Positions 17,111 through 28,539 of a stretch of 64,000 bases of DNA are shown piece by piece. The DNA lies in NCBI GenBank assembly GCA_964036665.1, contig OZ038532.1:868001-932000 (forward strand), written 5' to 3'. This DNA is from Gordius sp. MW1 (Eukaryota > Nematomorpha > Gordioida > Gordea > Gordiidae). A program made the translations under genes and the position numbers. The first letter of the stretch is position 1. The number at the start of each line of letters is the position of its first letter. Under the pieces are notes generated by a model. The model had not been told where the DNA came from. It did not search any database and saw nothing but the letters and a program-made list of their open reading frames with translations.

Positions 17111-17517
17111 AAGATTAGAACCCCGAACGCTTACGAACAATCTCATATAACTTTTACTGGGAGATGGTTAATGGAAAGATGAGAGACCAATTTATACTTT
17201 ATAGATTCTTTAATACTAAATAATTTGCCCAGTTTTATACCTTTTTATATATGCAATAATTTGTGAATCTAAACAGGACTGTCCACACATAAACCCTTAT
17301 TTCTCCCCTATATAACGTTGTGATAAAAAATTTTGCATGCTTTAAAACCTCCTCGCTTATTATTTTATAATACTTCACCTCTGGAACGATATAATATGTG
17401 TATAAAAATTATGCTATTAAATGCTTATGTCTAAACTGCAATATTTTTTATCAACTTATTACGTGGAGATTCTTGAACCATAATAAAACAACCATTTTAT
17501 TATACTAATTCTTACAG

Positions 17518-17640
17518 GCGCGTAGCCAAGGGGGGGGGGGAGCGGGAATTTTCCCACCCCTTGGCCAAAATTTGAAAATTTTTTTGATTAATAACTAAAT
17601 TAAATGGGCTAAAATATTATAGTTTAGTTGTATAAAAGAT
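17518..17640 (+). mobile_element. Partial MITE family C copy
   Basis: GCGCGTAGCCAAGG followed by a G run and CCCACCCCTTGG matches the left half of family C. The right end cannot be placed. A shorter scrap with GCGTAGCCAAGG lies at 18164. Confidence 0.45.
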
Positions 17641-17962
17641 TTTAAGACACTCATAAATACTGGATACATAATATTTACATTAAATTATTTAATTTAATCG
17701 AAGAAATGCATTGTACAATTTCCGAATATGATTGTGAAAATTGCTATGAAAAACAAACTGGTTGAACATTTTTTCCCCGTGAAAACACCAAACCGCCCCA
17801 GGAAGTGGCTAACTTAGCGATTATGTTCAATATTGTAATAAATTTTTTCTATATTTCTATTCTTATAAATATTATGGTTTATTTTTTAAGTTGTTAATTT
17901 AACATAGATATACAAAGCATATGCATAACCAATATGATACCCTGTATTTGTTTAAAGGTCTA
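17641..17962. other. Intergenic AT-rich stretch
   Basis: No gene, repeat or RNA is recognisable here. Confidence 0.4.
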
Positions 17963-17971
17963 GATTAAAAC

Positions 17972-18116
17972 GGTGGCCCGTCAACTCGCCGAAAAATAAT
18001 GTCCCCAGCTAAAAAATGTCCCCAAATTTGTGATTGGTTGATGGGTTAGGGTTAATAAGCTTGGGGACCTTTTTTTAGCTGGGGGACATTATTTTTCGGC
18101 GAGTTGATAGGGCACT
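17972..18116. mobile_element. 145-bp palindromic MITE with TTAGGG core
   Basis: Inverted arms of about 50 bp (CGTCAACTCGCCGAAAAATA on the left, with its complement near 18083-18110) surround a core with GGGTTAGGGTTA. A perfect 9-bp target duplication, GATTAAAAC, flanks it (17963-17971 and 18117-18125). It is a very young or well-preserved Mutator-type mini-element. No coding capacity. Confidence 0.85.
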
Positions 18117-18294
18117 GATTAAAACGTCTCACTTATAGTTACAAACAATGATGAAGATCGCTGGCGTAGCCAAGGTCACCCACCTATCAAAATTTTTAAA
18201 AAATTTTGATATAAATAATATATTGAATTAATTAAAAAGATTTTGTCAGATATTAAGACACTTATAGGATTTATTTTTAAATCACATTTTCGGC

Positions 18295-20550
18295 AAATAG
18301 CTTTAACTCATAGACTAATAAAACTGTAGACTACCGAACAGCTGTTTTTTACGATGAAAATAATTTAGATACTATTATAGCTGCCACCTTGAAGGAAAAA
18401 CTAAACCACGGGTATGTTTATGCTTCTCCACCATATAATATTTAAGAAAATAATAAGACTATTAGCTTAATTTATAAATTAAAAAAAAAATAAGTAATAT
18501 AAAACAAAACTCGGGCCTTCGGCCCTCGTGGGAAAGGGGAGGGGAGAAGGGAAGGGGGGACGACTCATCTTTACTTCGTATAAATGTATCATATTTGCTA
18601 TGCAATTTATGTGCGAGAAAGGTGGGAAGGGGCGAGAATGCCTATAGGGGGGTATTAAATGCCTAATGATTAATTAATTATTTATACAAATTTTCCATTT
18701 ATAGGCAAAATGTAATATAGGCAAGGGTTAGATTTAGTGTTTGCATCTAGCATTAGTTTTTAAGGCCTTTAGTGATTATGGGTCTAACAACCATTATATT
18801 ATAAAACATCACAATGTTAAGAATTTGCAGAATTGTTGGGAGAAATTTTTGTTGAATTTGAACAATTTTTAATTAAAAAAATCAAAAATTTGGCGAATGG
18901 TGATTTTTTCTCCATTGGTCAGTACCAACAGATACTCTATAAGTCAATGATAGCCAAAAAAACGGGGAAAAAAAATTTGATGCTCACTTTGGCCAATGGT
19001 CATTTTTTTCCATCGGTCAGCAGCCAGCACACGGTAAAAATGGAGATAAATTCATAAGAGTAAAAAAGACGAAAAAAAATTTTCGAATCACATTTTGGCC
19101 AATGGTCATTTTATTCCATTGGTCAGCAGCCAGGACACGGTAAAAGTGGATATAAATTCATAATAGTCAAAAAAAAACGAAAAAAAAATTTTCGAATCAC
19201 ATTTTGGCCAATGGTCATTTTATTCCATTGGTCAGCAGCCAGCGGACGGCCAAAAAGTCATAATAGCAATGGTAGGAACAGGAACAATCATAATAGTCAA
19301 AAAAAACGAAAAAAATAATTTCGATTCACATTTTGGCCAATGGTCATTTTTTCCATCGGTCAGGAGCCAGCGGACGGCCAAAAAGTCATAATAGCAATGG
19401 TAGTAACAGGAATAATCATAATAGTCAAAAATAAACGAAAAAATAAACTCGGATTCACATTTTGGCCAATGGTCATTTTTTTCATTGGTCAGCAGCCAGC
19501 GGACGGCCAAAAAGTCTTATTATCAATGATAGTAACAAGAACAATCGTAATAGTCAAAACTAAAACGAAAAAAAAACTTGGAATCACATTTTGGCCAATG
19601 GTCATTTTTTCCATCGGTCAGCAGCCAGTGGACGGCCAAAAAGTCATAATAGCAATGGTAGTAACAGGAACAATCATAATAATCAAAAAAAAACGAAAAA
19701 ATGAACTTGGCTTCACATTTTGGCCAATGGTCATTTTTTTCATTGGTCAGCAGCCAGCAGGGCCAAAAAGTCATAATAGCAATGGTAGTAACAGGAACAA
19801 TCATAATAGCCAAAAAAAGACGAAAAAATAAACTTGGATTCACATTTTGGCCAATGGTCATTTTTTCTTTGGTTAGCAGCCAGTGGACGGCCGAAAAGTC
19901 GTATTAGCAATGGTAGTAACAGGAACAATCATAATAGTCAAAAAAAAAAAGAAAAAAACTTGGATTCACATTTTAACCAATGGTCATTTTTTTCATTGGT
20001 CAGCAGACGGCCAAAAAGTCTTATTATCAATGGTAGTAACAAGAACAATCATCCTAAAAAAACTCCGAGATTCTAACCCAAACCCTTGTAGTGGAGGGCA
20101 TAGGGTAATTATAGCAATTAATATCAATGTTATTCAATTCAAAAACGAATAGATATACTTATGCATTAATTTAACGTAGCAATTAAAACCCGACCCCGCC
20201 CGAAAGCGAGGGAGATAGAGATGAGGGGTGGGGCACCTCTTAATTTAAAAAATAACACAGCGAGGGAGATAGAGATGAGGGGTGGGGCACCTCTTTCTCA
20301 TGCATTAATTTAAAAAATCGATAGCCTAATATACCGAATGCAAATAGATAGGGATGGACGGACAATGGACGGACGGACGGACAACCAAAAAACGAGCCCA
20401 TAAATTGCATAGCAATTAATAAATTATGTTGACTTATATTGTTTGGTTACAATTTCCCATAAAATGGCGGTTTCTATACTTGTTGAAAAATTATCAGCTG
20501 TTCGGCAGTCTATGGTTTTATTAGTCTATGCTTTAACTACAATTTTTTGT
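18295..20550. repeat. Inverted repeat pair framing composite repeat E copy 2
   Basis: The segment 18297-18345 (containing ATAGACTAATAAAACTGTAG) is repeated in inverse orientation at 20496-20545 with about nine in ten matches. The pair brackets the composite repeat at 18510-20420, either a foldback that received the composite repeat or a mobile unit larger than the composite repeat itself. Confidence 0.5.
18510..20420 (+). repeat. Composite repeat E, copy 2
   Basis: This is the best-preserved copy of the block also seen at 3934-5757. In order it has GGGCCTTCGGCCC hairpin and GA-rich segment, TTTGCTATGCAATTTATG, an AT-rich segment, about nine CCAAT-dyad units (18870-20050), two GAGATAGAGATGAGGGG segments and ATAAATTGCATAGCAATTAA. 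Long open frames on both strands across the array come from the repeat unit and are not treated as genes. Confidence 0.65.
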
Positions 20551-20651
20551 CTTCTTAACACCACATGCATCAATGATCATAATTTTTCCATACTCAAGGG
20601 ATTTAAAGCTTATTTAAGAAATAGGATGCCAAGACATCGATAGAATAAATT

Positions 20652-20858
20652 GGATAGGGGTCAAAGTAGCAGAAAAATATGACTTTTAGATAATCAATAT
20701 ATTAAAATTAAATCTCAAATTGGGAGGTTATTTGATGTGCATCTAACCCTAACCTAAAACGCTGACCTAAAACACTAACCCTAACCCTCCTGACCAATCG
20801 TGATCTTGATTAGTTCTGACCAATTTGGCTGCTTTTTTTGCTACTTTGACCGGTTCCC
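20652..20858. mobile_element. MITE family A copy 2, telomere-like core
   Basis: Ends carry GGGGTCAAAGTAGCAGAAAA and GCTACTTTGACCGGTTCCC. The 9-bp duplication GAATAAATT flanks it. The core has several CTAACCCTAACC runs. The layout matches the copy at 35749-35982. Confidence 0.8.
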
Positions 20859-21926
20859 GAATAAATTGGCTATAAACGAGCATATTGAGAAACTGAAATG
20901 AGAATCGTTGGGCAAATAAAAAAATCAAATAACTATTTATTATAATGTTCCTCATTCTATACACAGAATTAATACCTTTATCGTTTATTATGTCTAAATT
21001 TTCTGCTAGAACCCATCACGGTTTGATAACTAAATTGCTCACCAAGACTAGCCCAAACCCTTTAATTGCCCACTCCTTCACTAACGATGTCCCAACTGCC
21101 GGGCCCAAAAGGACGATTTTGAATTTAAGGCATTAATTTTGTCATATTTTCGAAAATTTTTGATTTTCTAGAATTTTTTAAATAAAAAGTGACACAAAAA
21201 GTTAACTATATAAAAAATCTCATTGCTACAGGTGCTAACCCAGCCTACTTGAAAATCTTAATTTACGACGGTTAGCGGGCCCGACTTTTTGGTTATTTTA
21301 TTTTTAATTACAAATAAAATATTTTAAAAAAAATTTTTGCCTTGAGAAAATCCTGGCTACGCGCCTGCAGACTTAGCTGATATTTAATTTAATTAAATAT
21401 TCCTAAATAACTTGTATAGAATGAAATAGCAGTTTTTATAATTTGTTTTTTAAGTAAAATAATTGAGCCATGGTCTTTTCAAATAGGGTTGAAATTTAAT
21501 GTTTGCAAGTTACTATTTTTATTGTGGGCTTGAAAACGGAAACATATGAATATTTCTTTTTAATCTTAAGATTTTGAAGTGTACATAATTTAAAATATCA
21601 AAAACTATAGCTAAGATGTATAATATTATTTTGCTGAAAGCATACAATTACTAGAGGGAAAGATGAAATTTTGTTATACCCCTATGGTCGACTTAAAAGA
21701 GTTTTGATTCAATTTGGGATTTACAATTGTCATATGTCAGCGTGCAAGACTAAAAATTTACTTTAATCTTAATTATATATTATACAAACTAGTTGTTATA
21801 TAAAAGCTTCTAGGTAAAAAGAAGGGGGTTAAACAGTGATTAGTCCAAAATGAAGATTTTTTTAAAAAACATTAATAATTTTATTTAATAATAAAGGATT
21901 TAAGGGGACAGCCTTTAATTATGTGA
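20859..21926. other. Intergenic stretch
   Basis: AT-rich sequence with no supported gene. A scrap of family C (GGCTACGCGCC) lies at about 21355. Confidence 0.35.
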
Positions 21927-22050
21927 CCATGGGGGTAACCAGGGAGGGGTGGTTGCCCTTTATTAGTGCCTAAAATTTCAATAAATGATCATTTTGCCCC
22001 TCCCTAAATCATTATTACCTCCTCTAATTCCAATGCTAGCTAAGCCCATG
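21927..22050 (+). mobile_element. MITE family C copy downstream of CMC1
   Basis: CCATGGGGGTAACCAGGGAG at the left and AATGCTAGCTAAGCCCATG at the right form inverted ends. The middle has TTTTGCCCCTCCCTAAATCA as in the other copies. Confidence 0.7.
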
Positions 22051-22361
22051 AATGGGACAGTTTAATCTCTTATGTAACATGTTCTGTATGGCCAACCTCT
22101 ACCTTATAAATAATAGGTTATAAAATAATTACGATAATTGGATAACTACTTTTATTTAATAATTATATGCAATAACAAAATGTGTGGGCAAGATAAAAAT
22201 ACAGAATAAAAGGATGGTATTTACTCAGTAAGTTTTAATGATAATTTATATTTATTTCTCTAAGACTCAAAATGCTATAATATTAAAAAAATACAAAATA
22301 ACAATAATGTTGGCAGGCATTCCCCATGTAATATAATTTGTAAAAATTTATTTTATATTTA

Positions 22362-22810
22362 CTATTCATCAAATATTTTGTGCATCAATGCACCCTTGAC
22401 CTCTCGCTCTGTTTTGTTAAGTCCTGTTTGCTGGTATTGAATCTTTTCTTTAAGATACAAATCAGTACATTCTTGTATAAAATCAGGGTTAGTCACCCTA
22501 AAATAATATAAAGCCTTCTGAAAATTATTACCAAGAGTTAATGCAACCTTGCATTGCCTGACTATTTTTTCGACATGCATACACTACACTCATGTTATTG
22601 TGATTAGTACAACAATCATTAAAGGCTAAATAAATTAAATTAGAAATAAAATATGAATTAACCTTTAACTTCTTGGTGACATTTAAGCTCTTTTGCACGC
22701 TTAAGCATCAAGCTAAATACCAGGATGTCTTTTTCCACTTTTCTAAGCTTCGGAGGTTTAACTTTATAAGAATCTCCTGATAATCCATAAGTGGTAGATT
22801 CGTGATACAT
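22362..22810 (-). CDS. CMC1: CMC1, twin CX9C cytochrome c oxidase assembly factor
   Basis: CMC1 is a small intermembrane-space protein that helps COX1 assembly and copper handling in mitochondria. Three exons join in phase on the minus strand: 22663-22810, 22532-22625 and 22497-22362, giving 125 residues (human CMC1 has 106). The region LRKVEKDILVF aligns with the conserved start of the family. Two CX9C motifs, CHQEVKAFNDC (spanning intron 1) and CRKNSQAMQGC, have exact spacing and should form the helical hairpin disulfides. The tail NPDFIQECTDLYLKEKIQYQ also matches the family. Intron 1 is 37 nt and intron 2 only 34 nt. Correct frame across the 34-nt intron is supported by family alignment. 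The N-terminal 20 residues are lineage-specific; the ATG at 22810 is the first in frame. Confidence 0.9.
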
Positions 22811-22923
22811 GTCTCTACAATAACATTTTTTGTGTACCAGCCGGTGGTAAAATATAGCTTGGCATCAAAATATAGCGCCATGATCTAAAATAAATTGTGT
22901 GCTTATCTATCTATACTCTTATT

Positions 22924-23084
22924 AATGGGCGTAGCCAAGGGGATGGGGGCAGGGAGGGGCGGCGGCCTCCCTTTAAATACAAAAATTTGTTAAAATTTAT
23001 TAAAATTATGACCAAAATCTCTAAAATGATTCTTTTGTCCCTCCCTATATCAATATCGCGCTCCTCTAATTATTGGCATAGCTA
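22924..23084 (+). mobile_element. MITE family C copy upstream of CMC1
   Basis: ATGGGCGTAGCCAAGGGGAT starts it and ATTGGCATAGCTAGCC ends it, with CCCTCCC inside. It lies about 110 bp upstream of the CMC1 start, so it may sit in the promoter region. Confidence 0.7.
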
Positions 23085-23737
23085 GCCTTTTTGCTCTGGG
23101 GAAGGGGGGGGGGGCTTTGATTTCCCACAAGTGAGAAGGGGTCAAACCATGAACGTAGATAAGGGGGGGGACAAAAAAATTTTAATACAAAAACACTTAA
23201 AAATTAAAAAAAAACCTTGTGTTGTAATTGAACTTAAAAAATTTTCGCCCCCCCCCCCTATCCAAAACCTGAATACGTCTATGGGTCAAACGCAATCGAA
23301 AATTATCCCTCATAAACGTTCAACAAACTTATAATTCCGCTACTACTTTTTGTATTTTTTCTAATAACATCGCACTGGTATGTCTCAGACCCTCTGTTTA
23401 TAGGGCATATTAATAAAACTTATTCATAAATAAAACAAAGTAATATAGTTAAAACAATATAGAAAATTTCACATGGTTTATAAGTTTTGTATAAATGAAT
23501 TGTAAGAACACAAGGTGGAATGGGGATATTGACTTCTTTGACTTTTTAAAAAATAATCCAAATAGTAATAAAATACAATAAAGTTTTTATAAAAATATTT
23601 TTTTGCCACAACCCCAAAAAATCTTGGCCATATATATAACAAATTTTAATTTTACATGCAATTTTTATCAGCATTTATATCAGGAAAACAATGAGAACAT
23701 TTAAAAGCCTTTCTTAAGAGTAGATCCTCAAAAGGCG
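23085..23737. other. Intergenic stretch
   Basis: AT-rich with G/C homopolymer runs at 23105, 23165 and 23250. The open frames here have no family resemblance. No gene is supported. Confidence 0.4.
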
Positions 23738-23754
23738 AAATTATAACATAAAAT

Positions 23755-24586
23755 TGTCAATCCGTTTATCTGAATATTGCTGTATAAAAACGGTAAATGT
23801 GGATTGATAACGTGAGTAGAGGGAAATGGTACGCGATATTTCGGACACTTATGGTCCATCTTCAGGGAAAAAAGAGAAGACGAAGTCTCAAAAAAAAATG
23901 AAGTAAAGTGCGTATAAAGACGATGATATAGGTATACAAAAATGAATAAATAGAAAATAAATAAAATTACAAAAACTGGTTATAGCGAGAAATTAACTAT
24001 AGCGATTGTAGGGATGGATGTTTTTATAAGAATAGAATAGGTTCACATGGAGTTAGGATAAAAGGTGCGAAAATAAATAGATAATAAGAATAAGCAAAGG
24101 GGGAACTCAGGTATTTAATATACAAATATAATTATAATTATATGTGTGGATGTATGTGCTTATTGTTAGGAGATTCACTATGTCTAACTACTCTTTCATT
24201 ACTCAATACTATTATTTGTTAAGCACAGTTATTATATTTATATATTAAATACCTGTGTTCCCCCTTTTCGCTTATTATTATTATCTATTTATTTTCGCAC
24301 CTTTTTCCCTAACTCCATGTGTACCTATTCTATCCTTATAAAAACATCCATCTCTACAATCGCTATTGTTTATTTCTCGCTATAACCAGTTTTTTTATTT
24401 TTTTTTATTTTTTTGTAAATCTATATCATCTTTAAATACTCACTTTACTTCATTTTTATTTTTTGAGACTTTGTCTTCTCCTTTTTTCCCCCCTGAAGAT
24501 GGACCATAAGTGTCCGAAATATCGCCTTCTATTTCTCTCTAATCACGTTATCAATCCACATTTACCGTTTTTATACAACAATATTC
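23755..24586. mobile_element. Foldback element with hammerhead-like motif in both arms
   Basis: Two inverted arms of about 350 bp (from 23772 rightward and from 24586 leftward) match well and meet near 24200. A 17-bp direct repeat (23738-23754 and 24587-24603) flanks the element, longer than usual target duplications. Each arm has a CTGAAGA-stem-loop-stem-GAAATATC string (23834-23866 minus, 24492-24524 plus), which resembles the conserved core of hammerhead ribozymes found in Penelope-like elements and retrozymes. No reverse transcriptase is present. It is probably a non-autonomous derivative of such an element; the class is an inference. Confidence 0.55.
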
Positions 24587-24603
24587 AAATTATAACATAA
24601 AAT

Positions 24604-25480
24604 AAAAAAATAAGATTATGTAAAAATTGGTTCGAGAATGAGTATTTAGAAGTTATTGCCCCTGATGGTATTAAAGATATATTTGCACAACCCCCCCCCC
24701 CCCTTTACATCAACTTAAAATTAATGAAACAATAAAATTAACGGCTAAATGAACTTTAAAAATTTTCTGTCAAAATTAAATGAATTAAATGTTTAATAAT
24801 TTTAGATAAAATTAGAGATGGATGCACAGAATAACCTAGCTTTTGTGTACATTTTGTTGAATCCAATGACACACCAAAAGGAATTTTTAATGATTTTTAA
24901 TGAAAGTTTTGATTCGTTAAAAATTGTCTATAAAAGGAATTTTTATTTATATTAATTTATCAAAATTATGATGGGATATCACTAATAAAGGGGGAAAAAT
25001 GGTGTACAGACTATTTTTTGGAACATCATTGGCTTTATATGTGCATGTGGTATATAAAAATATGCAGCTTATGTTAAACAATAAGCATGTGAGATGGACA
25101 ATTGAATTGGATCCAGGATGGAATTTTTGTAAATTTAATAATATTCTAATATATTTTGAAAGTGTTAAAAAGTTTAAAATCCCAAATAATTTTTCATTAA
25201 ATATTAAAATTAGTCTTTTAATAGTAGTTTATTACGCCTTTTCGATGTTGCAAACGAATTTATAATATCATCCGGGGGAATAACAATTATAAACTCATGT
25301 TCTAAGCTCAATAAAGCTAAGAAAGATAACCTATCTTGTCCATTGTGGAACGAAGTCTCAATCCGTTTTAGCAATGAGAACGAACGAAGTTAATGGGAAA
25401 TCATTTTAACCAAAATAATAAAATTGGAAAACGCTGTTGAGGGCAAAATTTTAATAAGTGAAAAATAAGTCAGCTATATA
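24604..25480. other. Unassigned region with one 88-codon open frame
   Basis: An open frame at 24999-25265 encodes 88 residues starting MVYRLFFGTSLALYVHVVYK. It has no recognisable motif, no supporting neighbour exon, and AT-rich codon use like the surrounding noncoding DNA. I do not call it a gene. A C run lies at 24690-24702. Confidence 0.3.
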
Positions 25481-25499
25481 AATGTATGGACTCTCTGCA

Positions 25500-26200
25500 A
25501 AACCCGTCCAATCAATAATATAAAAATATGTCACAGAAGTGGGACTTTTTGCCTCCAGGCGCATTGGTCTGAACATTTGTCTGAGGTAATTCCTATAGAA
25601 GCCACCTCAATTAAGAGATCTGAAATGCGGAGGATTTATAATCTACAATACTGTGAGCCCAACTTTAATCGGAAAATTCAATACTTCACACGAATACGGT
25701 CCAAAATCCGTATGCTATAAGTGGGAGTTGACGTTAGGTAAAAGAGCGGTTGTAAAAATCCACCCTAAAATTATGATAGTTTCAAATTTTGACTTGCAAT
25801 TGAAAGCTAGGGCGTCTTCCACAAAGACGCGCACTGCATACCGCCCGTGCATGTGAAAATTACCTTAGTGTTACTGATTCATAACAAAGGCGTTTAAGGA
25901 AACTAATTGTGGATGTAAAACATCTGGAATGATGCACGTTGACAGGACAAAACATCAAGGTCGCACATATGCTTAAAGAAATGTACACATCGCCTGCCCA
26001 CAGGAGAGGAGGTGGAACGGAACCAAAGTTCGGGAGTTAGGAGAGGGATACAAGCTATTCTACAATGGGTCACCAAATCTTAGAAACAGGGTTGGTATTG
26101 TTCTAAGCGTATTACTTAAGGACAAGGTGTTGGTCAGGCGTTGTTACTGACTTCGACGGGCTTGTTATTTAATAAACTGGCTACGACCGTATAACTTTAT
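25500..26200 (+). mobile_element. LINE fragment, apurinic-like endonuclease region
   Basis: The block is richer in GC than its surroundings. In frame at about 26008-26139 it reads RRWNGTKVRELGEGYKLFYN and continues with LRNRVGIVLS, matching the endonuclease domain of RTE/craniofacial-development-protein-2-like non-LTR elements (the W-G-x-K-x-R-E-L-G-x-G-Y-K-L-F-Y signature). The frame stops at about 26147 and no reverse transcriptase follows, so it is a truncated, dead copy. The sequence before 25980 is assigned to the same element only by composition. Confidence 0.6.
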
Positions 26201-27070
26201 AAATGGCATTGAAATTTTAACCAAAACTTATTATAAACGCGCTAATGAATATTTCTAAAATGTTTCTATTATATAAATATTTGATCACTTCTTTTTTTTC
26301 TCTAAACTTTTCTTAAAATTATTTCTTAATAGCTAATACTATATCCTGTGGCTAACATTCATTTTGCATTTCTGGCGTTAAATCTGGATTAGAACATTTT
26401 TTTCTGTTTGTTAATAGCGCTATTATGGACTTGAAAATCAATAGGAAATTTTTGAAGTCATTGCATAAGTTGTAAAAATTAGCGTTTTTGTTTTTTTGGA
26501 GATATTGCAAAAATAATTCGATCATGTTATAAATGAAAAAGCAATTAAAGTAGAGCAAAAAACTTTTTTAAGTCTGAATTCTAAATTAATTGTACAGCAA
26601 GTTTTATATTTGAATTTGACCGAAGACTTATTTTTGCGACTTTAAACTCAAATATTACAAAATTTAATATATAGGGAAAATAGTAAAAATATTTGTGCTA
26701 AACACGGAGAACTCTATTGACAGTTATTTATATGATAACTATAAATGCTTATATATGACCTGTCAAAAGTTGCAATAAATTAAATGTCACGTTTTAATTG
26801 TTATAATAAAAAATAATAATATAATCAAATAATTACGTCTATAATTATAAATTTGTGGTCAATGATAATATAATTAAAACATAAAAAGTCATTCGATCGA
26901 TTTATAGTTAATTGATGGAGAAAAATTTGGCATCCTAGGCAATAATATGTTGTGTTTAGTGTTTGACCCATCCCACAATATGCCACATTTAATTGATCCA
27001 ATTGCATTTCAAAAACATCAACAAACCAATCAGATTTATAACATTAAATAACAATAAAAAAATTGGCTGT
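26201..27070. other. Intergenic AT-rich stretch
   Basis: No gene, RNA or named repeat is seen. Confidence 0.4.
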
Positions 27071-27078
27071 ATTCCTAT

Positions 27079-27891
27079 CAGAGGTCAGATTTGTTAGAAT
27101 TTTTCAGCCCGAACCCGGCCCGGCCCGATTTTATAATTAATCTGCCCGCCCGAGCCCGCCCGAACCCATCTAAGTGTCCGCCCGGGCCCGCCCGAATTGT
27201 TAAAGCTGCCCGAATTGCCCGGCCCGAAATATTAAATTTGCCCGTTAGTCCCGAATTTGTGAGGTCGCAAACAGAGGTCGGATTTGTTAAAATTTTTCTG
27301 CCCAATTTTTAACTAAATTTCCCGCCTGAACCCTTCTAAGTGTCCGCTCAGCCATGCCCAAACCATTAGAGCTGCCCGGCCTTATTAATAAAATTTGCCC
27401 GTTAGACTAGAAATTATCCAATCCCAAAATCTTTTAACCACTATTACAAAATAAGCATTAAATAATGGCATATTGATCAGAACAAAGATGACAATATTTT
27501 ATTATTTATAATTATTATGTAAAAATAACAAATCGTCGACAATTTCCGGGGATAATCTTTTGATCTTGAGATAAACCAGTTAAACTAATTTATTCGAAAT
27601 GAAATAAAATTTAATTCTGAAGAAGTTAAAATTAGGATTTAGGACATTATATAAACGTACGATAAGGATTTAAGCGATAGAAAAAAATCTAGTCAAATTT
27701 ATTATGGCCCAAAATTGTTTATAAGCGAATTTTTCTTTTTTTGAGGAAAATCAATTTGATAAAATTTTTGGCATGCCCGAATTGCCCGAATCTTATCAGC
27801 GTGCCCGCCCGGGCCCGTCCGAAAAGTAAAACATAAGACAGTTGCCCGGCCGGGCCGGGCAGCGGGCCGGGCCGGGCATTTCTGACCTCTG
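27079..27891. mobile_element. GC-rich hAT-like MITE
   Basis: Ends are CAGAGGTCAGA and its complement TCTGACCTCTG, flanked by a perfect 8-bp target duplication ATTCCTAT (27071-27078 and 27892-27899). Both features are typical of hAT transposons. The subterminal regions are dense in GCCCG/CGGGC motifs, which may be transposase-binding repeats. A second internal end-like copy (CAGAGGTCGGATTTG) at about 27268 suggests nesting or duplication of the left end. No transposase. Confidence 0.8.
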
Positions 27892-28097
27892 ATTCCTATA
27901 TTCAAATAACGAGATACTTTTTAGCATTTTTAAAAATAACTAGCTGTACCCGGCCAAGCGTTGCTTTGACTTAGTCCCTAATTAGCTAAATAACAATGTG
28001 AAACAATTTTTTAGTACAGCGTTTATAATGCGATGATGGTAGAATAATAGAGTTACAAATTTAGGCTGTGTCGGCGTTGTACGCAGTTCCTGTTGAT

Positions 28098-28185
28098 TGT
28101 ACTCAAAAGGTGTAAAGTTATCATCTGGGATGAATGTACGATGGCACACAAACATTCCCTTGAGACATTGAACAGGACAATTGGC
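28098..28185 (+). pseudogene. Inverted helicase fragment in the Helitron 3' region
   Basis: Read on the plus strand this gives KVIIWDECTMAHKHSLE, the helicase motif II segment also found on the minus strand at 29340-29430. It is joined directly to a minus-strand Rep segment copy. It is too short to be functional and looks like filler captured during rolling-circle replication or repair. Confidence 0.7.
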
Positions 28186-28539
28186 AAAGCTCACGACATC
28201 GTAGTATGACGTTGTCTTGACCGCTTCTAATCATCAAACGATATGCATAAAAATTCTTCGAGCTAACCTGCTTGTTTGTTTGGGCTCCTGTAATAATGTG
28301 TATTCCAATTAATTAAAAATTAGTAATCGTGTTTTTAATAATGAATAAAGTACCTGTTAGGAGATCTCGATTTTCATCATCAATCTCCAAGTGCGATGGA
28401 GTATACAATATTTGGTTAGTCCATCTTTAGCCAAACAAACAAACGGGATGGTTTACCCACGTGAGAACATGCCACGTATAGCTGTCCGTGGGAAAAGCAT
28501 GTTGTGCCCAAATCTAAGCCACACATAGACATCATTTGA

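Noticed and set aside
20443-20643. 66-codon open frame as a gene
   Set aside because: It overlaps the inverted repeat that frames the composite repeat and shows no domain.
24999-25265. 88-codon open frame as a small protein gene
   Set aside because: No motif, no splice partners, AT-driven codon use and no relative recognised.
27091-27312. Proline/arginine-rich frames as protein genes
   Set aside because: They are translations of the GCCCG array inside a hAT-like MITE.
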